From NCBI GenBank assembly GCA_002422315.1, contig DIUJ01000068.1, positions 46,344 to 110,343 on the forward strand: a stretch of 64,000 nt of DNA, read 5' to 3'. This document shows, piece by piece, positions 27,007 to 35,184 of this stretch (positions within the stretch are counted from its first letter, which is position 1; every line of letters starts with the position of its first letter). The translations under genes and the position numbers were made by a program. The stretch comes from Bacteroidetes bacterium UBA6161 (GTDB taxonomy: Bacteria > Bacteroidota > Bacteroidia > NS11-12g > UBA955). Below the pieces are notes generated by a model that saw only the letters and a program-made list of their open reading frames with translations, was not told where the DNA came from and ran no database searches.

Positions 27007-27405
27007 TTAGGTTATGATTATTGGGTAGCGTACTACCAGTTTGTCGCTTGTTTCTAAAGCAAAGTTGCCATGCCAGTATATTCTATCTGCTTCAATATGG
27101 TAGTCTGCTTGCACGCCATGGGTGTAGAGGATATTGTTTACTGTGAGAAATACAGATTCTTTATCTTCCACGGTGTCGGGCATATAGAATACGGTATCAC
27201 CATCAAATCGAATGTCAAGTGTTCTTGAAATCCAATCCATAATAAAAATGCCACCACCTGAAATTTCTTGACAAGTAGAAATGCGAAATACCTCCCCTTG
27301 GATGATTATTTCATCATTTATCTTATCGCCAATAAGGCCAAGAATTTCTCTTGCAGTAAAGGTTTTTGCGTCTCCTGTACTTACTTTTCTTAATATAAAT
27401 GGCAT
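27007..27405 (-). CDS. Small spike or adhesin-module protein
   Basis: 132 residues. The C-terminal half, 'VFLTVNNILYTHGVQADYHI' through 'DKLVVRYP', matches the common phage fibre module of the form 'LNGVLQ..DY..-..I.F....GD.V.V.Y'. The N-terminal half has 'FTAREILGLIGDKINDEIII'. No signal peptide is present. It is encoded just before the fibre gene and just after the lysin's frameshift extension (4 bp from that stop), which places it in the host-contact module. Confidence 0.6.
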   Translation of the reverse strand: MPFILRKVSTGDAKTFTAREILGLIGDKINDEIIIQGEVFRISTCQEISGGGIFIMDWISRTLDIRFDGDTVFYMPDTVEDKESVFLTVNNILYTHGVQADYHIEADRIYWHGNFALETSDKLVVRYPIIIT

Positions 27406-27408
27406 TTC

Positions 27409-27519
27409 TTACTTTGTTTTTTTACGCTTCTTTCCTCTAATGATTAACCAGGTAATTAAACCAGCTGCCAGGAGAGGACCTCCTGAAAAGCCGGGATCGG
27501 GTAGGATTAAGTCAAGCCC
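27409..27519 (-). other. -1 frame extension of the lysin: membrane anchor reached by ribosomal frameshifting
   Basis: The lysin frame reads GTA-AAA-AAA-AAG-GGC; the heptamer A-AAA-AAG is a classic bacterial -1 slippery site (A run at 27520-27528). Slipping there gives 36 further residues with a hydrophobic stretch 'GGPLLAAGLITWLII' and a basic tail 'RGKKRKKTK', for a 187-residue fusion. The -1 frame has no ATG, GTG or TTG after its last upstream stop, so it cannot easily be an independent gene, and it fills the gap up to the next gene (stop 4 bp before that ATG). Alternatives are a real or sequencing indel in the A9 run, or transcriptional slippage. Confidence 0.65.
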
Positions 27520-27971
27520 TTTTTTTTTACAATAGCGGCAATGCTATTAAAGGTTGATATAATCCCTTTTCTATAAGCTTCGCGGCTATCTCCATTTGCT
27601 TCGCTGATGTAAGGACTGTAAGCTATAGCCTGTGCGTATGCTATGGCATCCTTGTTTACAGCGTGTGCAGTCTTATACTTGCTAGAGATAAGTCGCGCGA
27701 AGTCATAGAAACTGTCTTGTTCGGTTTTGTAAATCCGAAACTTTAAGGCGTATTGGTTTTGACCAACCGAGAAGCTGCCATCCCAAAACTCATTGGGCGA
27801 ACCTGCTGCGGTAATTCCAAAAAAATTCTTGCGAACCCTGGCACCATAACTACTGCCCCATGCAGATTCAAATGCTGCTTGGGCCAATATGATTTCAGGG
27901 GTCATGCCAAATCGGGTTCCTGCTTTTTTGGCTATTGGGTAATAGGTGGTGGTAAATGTTTCTTTATCCAT
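27507..27971 (-). CDS. GH73-type N-acetylglucosaminidase lysin (zero-frame product)
   Basis: 154 residues covering one complete glucosaminidase domain: 'MTPEIILAQAAFESAWGSSY' with the catalytic Glu35, 'NFFGITAAG', and 'ISSKYKTA' with 'YAQAIAYSPYIS'. It cleaves glycan strands of peptidoglycan for host entry or lysis. The zero frame ends just after a run of nine A residues (VKKKGLT, stop). In the -1 frame a 36-codon extension encoding a membrane helix follows with no start codon of its own (see the separate entry). No signal peptide is present, so export needs a holin, or the protein sits in the virion. Confidence 0.85.
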   Translation of the reverse strand: MDKETFTTTYYPIAKKAGTRFGMTPEIILAQAAFESAWGSSYGARVRKNFFGITAAGSPNEFWDGSFSVGQNQYALKFRIYKTEQDSFYDFARLISSKYKTAHAVNKDAIAYAQAIAYSPYISEANGDSREAYRKGIISTFNSIAAIVKKKGLT

Positions 27972-27975
27972 GTTC

Positions 27976-29028
27976 TTAACTCTTTATTATGTGTTTTGTG
28001 TTTACCCATCGGTCTATCCCTTCTAAAGTTCTTACCAGGGTGTATTCAATACCTTTTCCGCTTAAACTCATGACCGGGTAGCCAAGTAAAATATTGGGTT
28101 CTACATAAGTTATAGGCTTAAATTGTGCATCTAATATTGGGGTGTTTTGAATAGTAATAATTCGTGAACCCGGTGCCGATAACCAACCAAGCGAAGTGAT
28201 GGGTAGTAAGTATTTGGTGGCTCCTTTGGTAGTAGGGTATTTGGCCTCCATCGCGGAAACCGTACTAAATTGTTCTGTATAGTTAGCGGAAGCACTTATC
28301 CAAAGGATCTTTGTTTGGCCAATTTGATTGGCATAGGTACTAGGCATGCCTCCTGTGGGAGATACTTTATAGGCTATTTCAATAAACTTTACATTGTTTT
28401 TGCCGTCGTAGTGTTGTTTTCCTGTAGCATATCCTACAAACTCTCCGGCTCTTGCTGTTCTAAAAATGTTTTTGTTACCAATAAATTCATACCATGCATC
28501 CTGGTAGCTTGCATCGGGGGAGGTGCGAATAAATACATTTTGTTTTGCTACAATTAGTCTTTGTGCCTGTGTATAAGCGCCACTTGGAACAGTGCCTGAA
28601 CCACCGGAGCTTGTATTGCTTTGTTGGTTGATTCTATTGTTTGCTACTGTTTGCAAAAAATTGTTAAAGTCTTTGCTGCCTAGTTCGGATTGTAAATCAG
28701 AAAGCAATTCAGAGCGATACAAGTTGCGATAAGCAGAGGATACCCCTTCTAAATTATAGATTTGGGTAGCAATTTGTTCAATTGCATTCTCATTTGTACC
28801 ATCGGCCCACATCATCCAGGAAACACCACTTGGGTTCATGGCCGAACGCAAGCCCATGGCCTGTCTTACCTCGGCAGATTGGTCGGCTAGGTTCGCAGTT
28901 TTACGTTCCCTATACTCTTGGAGCACACGCTTGCCAACCCTATACCCAATATAGAGTCCACCGGCAATCACCAAGCCACGAATTACTTGTTGTTGCATAT
29001 TGGAGGATATGAATTCGCCTTTACTCAT
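27976..29028 (-). CDS. Membrane-anchored structural protein of the element
   Basis: 350 residues. A predicted membrane helix near the N-terminus (~14-30, 'VIRGLVIAGGLYIGYRVGKR') with basic residues after it, a helical region to ~135, a Ser/Gly-rich hinge ('NTSSGGSGTVPSGAY'), and a C-terminal beta-rich ~200 residues. Two SH3-like halves are suggested by 'NVFIRTSPDASYQDAWY' and 'GIEYTLVRTLEGIDRWV'. I do not recognise the family. It is encoded 4 bp upstream of the lysin and could be a virion membrane protein or an entry protein that binds cell wall. Confidence 0.65.
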   Translation of the reverse strand: MSKGEFISSNMQQQVIRGLVIAGGLYIGYRVGKRVLQEYRERKTANLADQSAEVRQAMGLRSAMNPSGVSWMMWADGTNENAIEQIATQIYNLEGVSSAYRNLYRSELLSDLQSELGSKDFNNFLQTVANNRINQQSNTSSGGSGTVPSGAYTQAQRLIVAKQNVFIRTSPDASYQDAWYEFIGNKNIFRTARAGEFVGYATGKQHYDGKNNVKFIEIAYKVSPTGGMPSTYANQIGQTKILWISASANYTEQFSTVSAMEAKYPTTKGATKYLLPITSLGWLSAPGSRIITIQNTPILDAQFKPITYVEPNILLGYPVMSLSGKGIEYTLVRTLEGIDRWVNTKHIIKS

Positions 29029-29198
29029 GTCAATAATATTCTAATACGCATTTGCACCGTTTTGTCTTTCAGCTTTTTGGATATTTGCTGCCATTCTTTG
29101 GCACTAAAAGCACCACTCATTTCGCTCATAGATTGTGCGATGCTCGCAGCATCTATCTCGTTTTTTGCTTGTATCTGAATCTCTTTTTTTATACTCAT
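29025..29198 (-). CDS. 57-residue protein fitted between two element genes
   Basis: A small frame with ATG overlapping the stop of the 265-residue gene (ATGA) and a TGA overlapping the next ATG in the same way. The product starts MSIKKEIQIQAKNEID and is hydrophilic and helical, ending 'VQMRIRILLT'. The double 4-bp coupling in a train where every neighbour is coupled the same way is the main support. The function is unknown. Confidence 0.65.
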   Translation of the reverse strand: MSIKKEIQIQAKNEIDAASIAQSMSEMSGAFSAKEWQQISKKLKDKTVQMRIRILLT

Positions 29199-29992
29199 GG
29201 TTGTTTTTTTTGTGCATGTAATTGTCCTAGTAAGCTGCCAATCAAGTCGGGATTGTTGTTCAACTCAATAAATACCAAGTAGAGGTGTCCCAGTTGGGTG
29301 TCATCTAGTCCTCTCATAAATTCTGTTACCAGGTCTATGATAGTTTCTCTTTGGTCTTTTTCTGAGTTTTCATTTTCATGGCTTGGTGCAGAATGGTCTT
29401 GCAATCCTGCAAGCATTCCAAGAGTTCCTCCCAGAGCTGTTTTACTCAACATTTTGGCAAGTCCTGGTAGGGCAAGGCCTATAATGTTGGAATAATACTC
29501 CAAGTTCTTTTTAGCATCTACCACATTTTCTAATTCGCCTAGCTGTTGCCTTAGCGAATCGTTTTCTTGTTCCAGTTGGTCGCGCATTGCCCTAAGCTCT
29601 TCCAATTCGTTGTTGCGCATGATTTCTTCAAGCTTGGTGTTTAGCATTCGGTTTACTTCTGCCTCACCTAGCCCTTGGAATTCTGTTTCTTTGGCAAGTT
29701 TAATTTCTTGTTCCGGCTCCAGGTTAAAAGTTTTTGTCCATAAGAGTTCTTCATTTTCGCCTCTTAACTCCACACGGATTTTATCCGGTTGTTCACTTTC
29801 TACATACGTGAGAAGTAAGCGTGAAAAATTTTCAGATGCAGCTCTTTCAAAACTGTTTACTTTTTTTCCGCGTTTGCTAAAAACGGTACTACAATAGATG
29901 GTATCATATCCTTGTAAGTTTTGCGCTTTAATTGCTTTTTTACAGGCAGAAGTAATGTTGTACAGTTTGTTTTTTAATGGGTCTCTACTCAT
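29195..29992 (-). CDS. Coiled-coil element protein, possible scaffold or membrane-associated
   Basis: 265 residues. The N-terminal ~90 residues are mixed alpha/beta ('YDTIYCSTVFSKRGKKVNSF', 'RVELRGENEELLWTKTF'). A strong coiled coil follows at ~125-160 ('ELEELRAMRDQLEQENDSL'), then a hydrophobic stretch 'IIGLALPGLAKMLSKTALGG' (~172-192) that could insert in a membrane, and an acidic helical C-terminus. I do not recognise the family. Overlaps both neighbours by 4 bp. Confidence 0.65.
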   Translation of the reverse strand: MSRDPLKNKLYNITSACKKAIKAQNLQGYDTIYCSTVFSKRGKKVNSFERAASENFSRLLLTYVESEQPDKIRVELRGENEELLWTKTFNLEPEQEIKLAKETEFQGLGEAEVNRMLNTKLEEIMRNNELEELRAMRDQLEQENDSLRQQLGELENVVDAKKNLEYYSNIIGLALPGLAKMLSKTALGGTLGMLAGLQDHSAPSHENENSEKDQRETIIDLVTEFMRGLDDTQLGHLYLVFIELNNNPDLIGSLLGQLHAQKKQP

Positions 29993-30321
29993 ATTCTTGG
30001 TATTGCACGTATAAATTCTATTTGAGGTATGGCACCAGGAGAAGGAAGTTTAATACTCATTTGGCCTCCGAATTCTTGGATTTTGGTTATGGTTTTACTG
30101 TCCCAACTAGCATCTACTTGAAGCACAGAAGTTTCGCTTGCTATTACCGTTCCTTGCGGGAGGGTATGGGTTAGCAAGTAATAAAAGGCACGGTCCGCAT
30201 CAGTGTACAGCTTTACAGTTCCGGGAGGTACCAGCAGCGTATAGATGTCCATGTAGTAGTCGTCCACTTTTCGGGTGGCCAACAGTCTTTGGATATACGC
30301 TATGGACTCGATTGAAATCAT
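29989..30321 (-). CDS. Small beta-rich putative virion protein
   Basis: 110 residues with strand-rich segments 'DIYTLLVPPGTVKLYTDAD', 'TLPQGTVIASETSVLQVDAS' and 'MSIKLPSPGAIPQIEFI'. No signal, membrane or catalytic motif is visible. It is part of a run of four small beta-rich genes (29989-31821) coupled by 4-bp overlaps or short gaps, which is how capsid and spike components of small non-tailed viruses tend to be arranged. The structural role is inference. Confidence 0.6.
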   Translation of the reverse strand: MISIESIAYIQRLLATRKVDDYYMDIYTLLVPPGTVKLYTDADRAFYYLLTHTLPQGTVIASETSVLQVDASWDSKTITKIQEFGGQMSIKLPSPGAIPQIEFIRAIPRI

Positions 30322-30728
30322 ACTGTATGGAGATGAAATGTGAACCTAACCTTGTATGGTTGAAATACTTCCGGTGAATGAATATCCTGTTCGCCTAAGT
30401 CTCTGTAGTAGCCAGTGACCAATCTGTTTTCCTTAATCGGAACTTGCAAGGGTAACATGCCTGGTCTAAATTGGGTCTGATCTGAAAATACCTCTTGTTT
30501 TGTAAATGGTACTATGAAGTTGACAGGGTGAATCTTTTTGCCTTCAAATTCTAAAGAGTATTCACCAAATACAGGAATTACAGTTTTGTTTGTTGGAATA
30601 ATGCCTACAATCATGGCCTGCACTCCAAAACATTCTGAAACATCTCCCGGTAAACTAAAGTCTATGGGAACCGCTTGCTCATTGCGGTAAACCTGTATGG
30701 TTTTTGTCAATCTTCTTATTCTACTCAT
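30318..30728 (-). CDS. Small beta-rich protein, paralog of the 126-residue product (capsid candidate)
   Basis: 136 residues. The segment 'MIVGIIPTNKTVIPVFGEYS' followed by 'LEFEGKKI', and the ending 'GYYRDLGEQDIHSPEVFQPY' with 'KVRFTFHLH', align by eye with the protein encoded immediately upstream ('SLKVGGIDIL' and 'GRYRDAGITDQGFPYEAKVF'). Two adjacent diverged copies of one small beta-barrel-like protein recall viruses whose capsid uses two single-jelly-roll proteins. No fold evidence beyond strand pattern is available from sequence alone. Confidence 0.6.
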   Translation of the reverse strand: MSRIRRLTKTIQVYRNEQAVPIDFSLPGDVSECFGVQAMIVGIIPTNKTVIPVFGEYSLEFEGKKIHPVNFIVPFTKQEVFSDQTQFRPGMLPLQVPIKENRLVTGYYRDLGEQDIHSPEVFQPYKVRFTFHLHTV

Positions 30729-31105
30729 TTTAAATTTTCATTTACTAACCAAAGAAAAACCTTGGCTTCATAAGGGAAGCCTTGGTCTGTTATTCCTGCA
30801 TCTCGGTAGCGGCCTTCAAAAGCATTTCCTGCGGCTTCAATGTATTCTTCAAACAAGAAAAACTTCTCATTAGGGGCAACACCTTGCCCACAAGTAATAA
30901 GCCGCACATCGTGGTCTTCTTCCAAAATGTCAATGCCTCCCACTTTTAAACTTAGCGTAGATCCATATTCAAGCAAAGGATTGGGTAAAGCCACGAAAAT
31001 GCCACGGATACGCTTGTATGCTTTGTCCGTTGCTCCGGTAAAGCGTACAGAAACTCCTGGGGTGGGAACTCCTATGCGAATAAGTTGAAATTTATGGTTT
31101 TTCAT
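30725..31105 (-). CDS. Small beta-rich protein, paralog of the 136-residue product (capsid candidate)
   Basis: 126 residues. Strand pattern 'VSVRFTGATDKAYKRIRGIF', 'STLSLKVGGIDIL', 'KFFLFEEYIEA', then 'GRYRDAGITDQGFPYEAKVF'. The C-terminal YRD-x-G motif and the final strand are shared with the next gene downstream. It is coupled to that gene by a 4-bp overlap and sits 11 bp after the 234-residue candidate major capsid gene. It is probably a virion component; which one is unknown. Confidence 0.6.
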   Translation of the reverse strand: MKNHKFQLIRIGVPTPGVSVRFTGATDKAYKRIRGIFVALPNPLLEYGSTLSLKVGGIDILEEDHDVRLITCGQGVAPNEKFFLFEEYIEAAGNAFEGRYRDAGITDQGFPYEAKVFLWLVNENLK

Positions 31106-31116
31106 GGCTGATTACC

Positions 31117-31821
31117 TTAGGCTTTGATGATAATTGTACCACGCATTATGGCTTTAACAAAGGTTCTTGCTGGAGCATTTGCTCCCCATTCCAAATTGAA
31201 CTCAATGGTTTGTTGGTCTTTGATTAGCTTGGGGTTGTCTAATTCATATTGACCCACAGGTACATTTTGTCCGCTTGTGTTAAACAATTCACAAGAAGCA
31301 TTTTGCAACAAGGTGGTGCCGTTTGCAATGAATTCAAATTCGCCATTTCTTAGGTAGTCTGGCAAAACGGTAAAATTCACATCAAAAACTGTTTCGTCCT
31401 GTCCTGCGGTTCCTGCAAGTAGGGTAAGGGCATTTAACAAGAAGTAGTTGCCTTTTTCTAATTTCGCAGAGGAAATATTAGATACTCCAACCACTTTGTT
31501 GTCGTCGTCTTTAAGCAGCTTCTGAACCTTACTTCCTGATATGTCTTTTACTACATAGTAGGCTGCATCTACAGCTTGTAAGGTTTGCCTTGCCAAGCCT
31601 TCTTGGATTTCTTTGGGCAACATGTGCAAGCGCTTTTCTAATTCTCCACGGGAACCGCGACTTGCTGCGGAACTACGTGTTTTTGCAAACTGCCTAATGC
31701 TTCGTGCAAAGGTCTGTTTGGCCGAAGGGCTAGCTGCATCCATGGCTGCTACCAATTCGGACTCTGCAACTGCACCTAATAAGGTGAATTCGCTTTGGGT
31801 AATTTCTCCTAATGACATCAT
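31117..31821 (-). CDS. Candidate major capsid protein (helical N-terminus plus beta-sandwich)
   Basis: 234 residues. The N-terminal ~90 residues are helical and basic ('FARSIRQFAKTRSSAASRGS'), as in capsid proteins that face the genome or membrane. The C-terminal ~140 residues are strand-rich: 'ETVFDVNFTVLPDYLRNGEF', 'FIANGTTLLQNASCELF', 'DQQTIEFNLEWG', 'TFVKAIMRGTIIIKA'. The pattern suits a jelly-roll. It is the largest non-membrane, non-fibre protein of the structural block and heads the run of beta-rich genes. No HK97-like signature or protease is nearby. Assignment is by position and strand pattern only. Confidence 0.5.
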   Translation of the reverse strand: MMSLGEITQSEFTLLGAVAESELVAAMDAASPSAKQTFARSIRQFAKTRSSAASRGSRGELEKRLHMLPKEIQEGLARQTLQAVDAAYYVVKDISGSKVQKLLKDDDNKVVGVSNISSAKLEKGNYFLLNALTLLAGTAGQDETVFDVNFTVLPDYLRNGEFEFIANGTTLLQNASCELFNTSGQNVPVGQYELDNPKLIKDQQTIEFNLEWGANAPARTFVKAIMRGTIIIKA

Positions 31822-31844
31822 AATGTTATTCTTTGGGTTTTGGG

Positions 31845-32348
31845 TTAAATAATTTCAAAATCTGCTTCTACAGCATTGCCAGTGTTGTTATTGTTAGAGG
31901 AAATAGACTCCTGGTAGGGTGTGTAATTTCCTGCACTTAATTGTGGGAGGTCGGGATTGTACCTTTTAGGGTTCAATCTTGCAAGGTCTTGATATACGCT
32001 CAATGGACGAGCAAATGAGCCTATATTACCAAGTCCGGAAATACCTGCTAAAAGGTCTTTTTTCAATACTACTTTTACAGTACTTACTACACCGCTTGCG
32101 CCTACTCCGGCTGCTACAAGTTTCAGGTTGGGGTCTTTGAGCTTCATTGCTCCAATTACTCCTGCTCCTAGTTGAACAGCAGGTTTAATAAGCTTTTTGA
32201 CCTGGAAGCCAGGCGCGTTATCGTCTACTTTTAACATGGAGTCCAAGGCTTTTCCGCCCATGGAGCCCAGGACCAATCCTCCACTGATCATTGCCAGTGA
32301 TTTTAGCTCGCCCATCATGGCGTTGCTGTTTCTTTTTTTTGTTCTCAT
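31845..32348 (-). CDS. Membrane protein of the element with multiple hydrophobic helices
   Basis: 167 residues. A basic start ('MRTKKRNSNAMMG'), then Gly/Ala/Val-rich helices 'LAMISGGLVLGSMGGKALD', 'LIKPAVQLGAGVIGAMK' and 'LVAAGVGASGVVSTVKVVLK', and a polar Asn-rich tail. Short Gly-rich amphipathic/hydrophobic helices of this kind are common in membrane proteins of internal-membrane phages. I do not recognise the family. It lies between the transglutaminase-like protein and the candidate capsid gene. Confidence 0.6.
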   Translation of the reverse strand: MRTKKRNSNAMMGELKSLAMISGGLVLGSMGGKALDSMLKVDDNAPGFQVKKLIKPAVQLGAGVIGAMKLKDPNLKLVAAGVGASGVVSTVKVVLKKDLLAGISGLGNIGSFARPLSVYQDLARLNPKRYNPDLPQLSAGNYTPYQESISSNNNNTGNAVEADFEII

Positions 32349-32354
32349 GGGATT

Positions 32355-34193
32355 TTATTTAAGGGTTAATTTTTTAATTGCTGTGTAATTTGAACTCTTG
32401 GTTTTTCTTTTTGAGCTCGTTGCTTTTCGTTTATAAGTTCTCTTTTTAGGACCTGCCAATCCATTCATTCCTCTCTTTTTAGGCTTGAACACCAAGTAAG
32501 CTCCAAATGCAAGTGCACCTGCTCCTGCAATTGCAATTCCAGGATTTTTCTTTATAAATGACATGATTCCACCTGATTCGGTGTTTGTAACGGGTGAGGG
32601 AAGGCTTGGAATAACTGATACCATATTCCCAGAAGAGGTGTTTGGAGTGACTGTTACTAATTCAGGATAACTAGCACTTGGTAGTAAAGTTGCCGTTGTA
32701 ACAGAAGGGCTAAAGCTTGGAGAAGGGGGAGTATAGCTAGGTGTAGGAGTAGAATAATTGGTGCTTATTCCTTGTTCTGCTGCTTCCGCCTCTGCCACTA
32801 AGTTGTTTGTATTTATATCCTCTCCTGGGGCTATTAAACCAGTTTCTTGTAAGATCTTTAATGTCGCAATAATTAAAGGTGTAGCAGCTGCAATGGCTGC
32901 CGACATAGAAATAGGTTCTCCAAGGTTTTCGTATGTATCAGTGTAGCCTAGTCCTCCAGCTCTACCTTTTAAAATGGCATCTTTTAGTGCTTGTCTATCC
33001 CCTTGTAGCTTGTCAACATACAGGTTTTCTATCCTGGATAATGCTGTCTTTGCTCTTGTCCATTCGTTAGATGAAATGCCTCTTGCTGCGGCTTCGCTTT
33101 GTGAAGCATAAGCCCATTTGAGCTTGGTGCCCATTCGCTTTAAATTTAATCGCATCGCAGCCAAAAAACCAAGTCTAGCTACTACACTGATAGGGTTGTA
33201 TTGTACAACCGCATCTACCACCGCTTTGCCTGCATCTACAATTCCACTGCCTACATTGCTCAAAAAATTTCCTACTTTTTCAAACAAACCGCTCATACCT
33301 TGTGGCGAATAGTCTGTGTTTTCACCAAATAGTCCACTGTTTTGTTTGATTTGGATTTCATTGGCTATCAGTATTGCTATCGCTTCATCGCGTTTGTCTG
33401 TATTCCAATAGGTTAGAGCATAGTCTAGCATTTTAATAAACCCTTCCGGGTCTTCTACGCTTGCTATCATAGAGGGGTTTTGTGCAATGCTGTTTCGGGT
33501 TGCTACCAGGTAGTTGTACATGGCTTGTAATTGCTCCTGTTGCGAAACGCTCATTAAGTCTGCCGGAATATCTGTTCCAAACAGTACTTGGGTTAAAGGT
33601 TCGTTGTGGCCACTTAGTACTGCCACATCAATTCCGGATAAGTTCATAGTAAAATCTTTTTTTTGGGTAAAGGGTTTTTCATAATCAAAACTGGATAAAA
33701 CAGCATCAATCAGAATAAGATTAGATTGGTCAGGAACCACCACATACACATGTTGGTAATGCTCGCTTCCATATTTTGTGATACGAAAAGAATGGGGAAT
33801 CTTTAGGTTGGTTAATATAGAAGAACAGAATATAGAAAAACAGTCGCAGTCAATACCTGATTTGCGGTCAGACCAGGACCTAGCAGGCCTTCTGAGCTCC
33901 TCTAGTCCTTGTTTGTCTAAGCGATACTGTATGTGGTGGTACAAGAAATTCCAAATATTTCGGCAGGTCTCACGCTTGGTATTGCTGCTTAATATGGGGG
34001 CGATTTGTTTGGTATCGTCTATGTATTTCCAAACCACACGTTTCATTAAGTCCACCGTTTGATGCACTTCTCCGTCTTCAATTATAATACGGTCTTGTGA
34101 TTCGGGTTTTGGGAAATAACGATCGTATTCCGCACCACTTTTTATCGGACGGTAGCCTGTAGTAATGGACCCTATGTGGAATGTGTTACTCAT
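32355..34193 (-). CDS. Transglutaminase-like Cys protease-fold protein with C-terminal membrane anchor
   Basis: 612 residues. The N-terminal ~200 residues carry a transglutaminase-like core: Cys in 'GIDCDCFSIFCSSI', His in 'YGSEHYQHVYV', Asp in 'LILIDAVL', the order of a Cys-His-Asp triad. A helical region (~230-450) follows, then a Pro/Ser/Thr-rich linker, a membrane helix 'PGIAIAGAGALAFGAYLVF' near residue 560, and a strongly basic tail ('KKRTYKRKATSSKRK'). It is the largest protein of the structural block. It could process or cross-link virion proteins, or modify host cell-wall peptides on entry. Its stop lies 6 bp before the next ATG and its start overlaps the LEA14-like gene by 4 bp. Confidence 0.7.
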   Translation of the reverse strand: MSNTFHIGSITTGYRPIKSGAEYDRYFPKPESQDRIIIEDGEVHQTVDLMKRVVWKYIDDTKQIAPILSSNTKRETCRNIWNFLYHHIQYRLDKQGLEELRRPARSWSDRKSGIDCDCFSIFCSSILTNLKIPHSFRITKYGSEHYQHVYVVVPDQSNLILIDAVLSSFDYEKPFTQKKDFTMNLSGIDVAVLSGHNEPLTQVLFGTDIPADLMSVSQQEQLQAMYNYLVATRNSIAQNPSMIASVEDPEGFIKMLDYALTYWNTDKRDEAIAILIANEIQIKQNSGLFGENTDYSPQGMSGLFEKVGNFLSNVGSGIVDAGKAVVDAVVQYNPISVVARLGFLAAMRLNLKRMGTKLKWAYASQSEAAARGISSNEWTRAKTALSRIENLYVDKLQGDRQALKDAILKGRAGGLGYTDTYENLGEPISMSAAIAAATPLIIATLKILQETGLIAPGEDINTNNLVAEAEAAEQGISTNYSTPTPSYTPPSPSFSPSVTTATLLPSASYPELVTVTPNTSSGNMVSVIPSLPSPVTNTESGGIMSFIKKNPGIAIAGAGALAFGAYLVFKPKKRGMNGLAGPKKRTYKRKATSSKRKTKSSNYTAIKKLTLK

Positions 34194-34687
34194 ACAATTT
34201 TCTGCACAGGGGATTCGTAATACATATTGTTTATATACGTTGAATACTTGTATTCAAGAGGTATTGCCAATGTCTTAAAGTCAAGTTTACCACTCTGATT
34301 ATAACTTGTAAGGATTGACGGGATTTTAGTTATTAAAGACCCTATATAGCCTGTTAGCGACATCCAGGGTATTGAAATTTCTGCTACTTCAAGCGAAGTT
34401 TGCGTTTGTGGTGCAATGGTAAAAGTTTTGGTTTGAGGCACTGAGCTAGCCAGGTATTTTCCTCCGGTACTCAGTGTTATGACAGGTTTTGTAATAAAAA
34501 TTGCGGTGTTTGTAGGGTTGTCTAGTGCTATGTCAGTTCTGATTACCAAGCCATTGGTATCGGCTTTGTGAATGCGAGGGTTTAAAGTACGCACCACGGA
34601 ATTATCACTAATACGTTTTAGGCCTACAAGCCTGGTGCTCAAGTAAATTAAGCCTCCAATAATGCCAAGTGTAAGGAGCTTATTCAT
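34190..34687 (-). CDS. Membrane-anchored LEA14-like beta-sandwich protein
   Basis: 165 residues. N-terminal hydrophobic anchor ('LLTLGIIGGLIYLSTRLVG'), then a beta-sandwich with 'GLVIRTDIALDNPTNTAIFI' and 'QTQTSLEVAEISIPW', the conserved pattern of LEA14/WHy domains (the 'NPT' after paired strands). Such proteins occur in several Bacteroidota phage and element clusters, with unknown function. It follows the first gene of the structural train with an 8-bp overlap. Confidence 0.65.
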   Translation of the reverse strand: MNKLLTLGIIGGLIYLSTRLVGLKRISDNSVVRTLNPRIHKADTNGLVIRTDIALDNPTNTAIFITKPVITLSTGGKYLASSVPQTKTFTIAPQTQTSLEVAEISIPWMSLTGYIGSLITKIPSILTSYNQSGKLDFKTLAIPLEYKYSTYINNMYYESPVQKIV

Positions 34688-34904
34688 GGTCTTTCTCCTT
34701 TTTTCTTATACGGCTAAACAAAAAATCCCAGGTTACTTTCACACAATAACCCACACTAGCACTTACCACGGCATAAAAAGCAACGTCCACAACCCCATGC
34801 AAGGAAATTGCAGACAAAGTCATTTGTTCCGAAATGGCTCTTGTTACTCCGCCAACCATTCCGGAGGCTGTAGCTGCTAATGATAAACTGTGGTCGTGTT
34901 GCAT
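34680..34904 (-). CDS. Small membrane protein, first gene of the structural train
   Basis: 74 residues from the ATG giving 'MQHDHSLSLAATASGMVGG'. A purine-rich GAGAG sequence ~8 bases upstream supports this start over a TTG 39 bases earlier. One clear membrane helix ('VVDVAFYAVVSASVGYCVK') is preceded by an amphipathic segment and followed by a charged end ('RIRKKEKDHE'). It could be a holin or a virion membrane protein. The upstream region holds short tandem repeats (34964-35007). Confidence 0.6.
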   Translation of the reverse strand: MQHDHSLSLAATASGMVGGVTRAISEQMTLSAISLHGVVDVAFYAVVSASVGYCVKVTWDFLFSRIRKKEKDHE

Positions 34905-34963
34905 TGGTATTTCTCTCTGTATCGAAGAGCGAAATAGCAACAAGTCCCTAACACAAAAAGGAC

Positions 34964-35007
34964 TTAGAAGGAGTTAAGAGGGGATAAGAGGGAATAGGAG
35001 GAAATAG
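34964..35007. repeat. Helically phased 10-11 bp AG-rich direct repeats
   Basis: Four degenerate tandem units, TTAGAAGGAG, TTAAGAGGGGA, TAAGAGGGAA and TAGGAGGAAA, lie between the divergent structural train and the NdpA/RelA cassette. The near-helical spacing suggests a cooperative protein-binding array or part of an origin. The rest of 34905-35184 shows nothing else I recognise. Confidence 0.5.
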
Positions 35008-35184
35008 TGTTAAATTTCGAGTGTAATTATTTGGTTTGGTGAAGAAAAAGAGATATTTTTGAGGACTTGGTTATTGTGCTATAAAATAGCAATATATCCA
35101 TAAAACGCTCTTGTTTTCGGTAAAAATTCCCCAAAACTACAAGATGACAAAAATAAAAACTGACTAATAAACTAAAGTTTTAAA

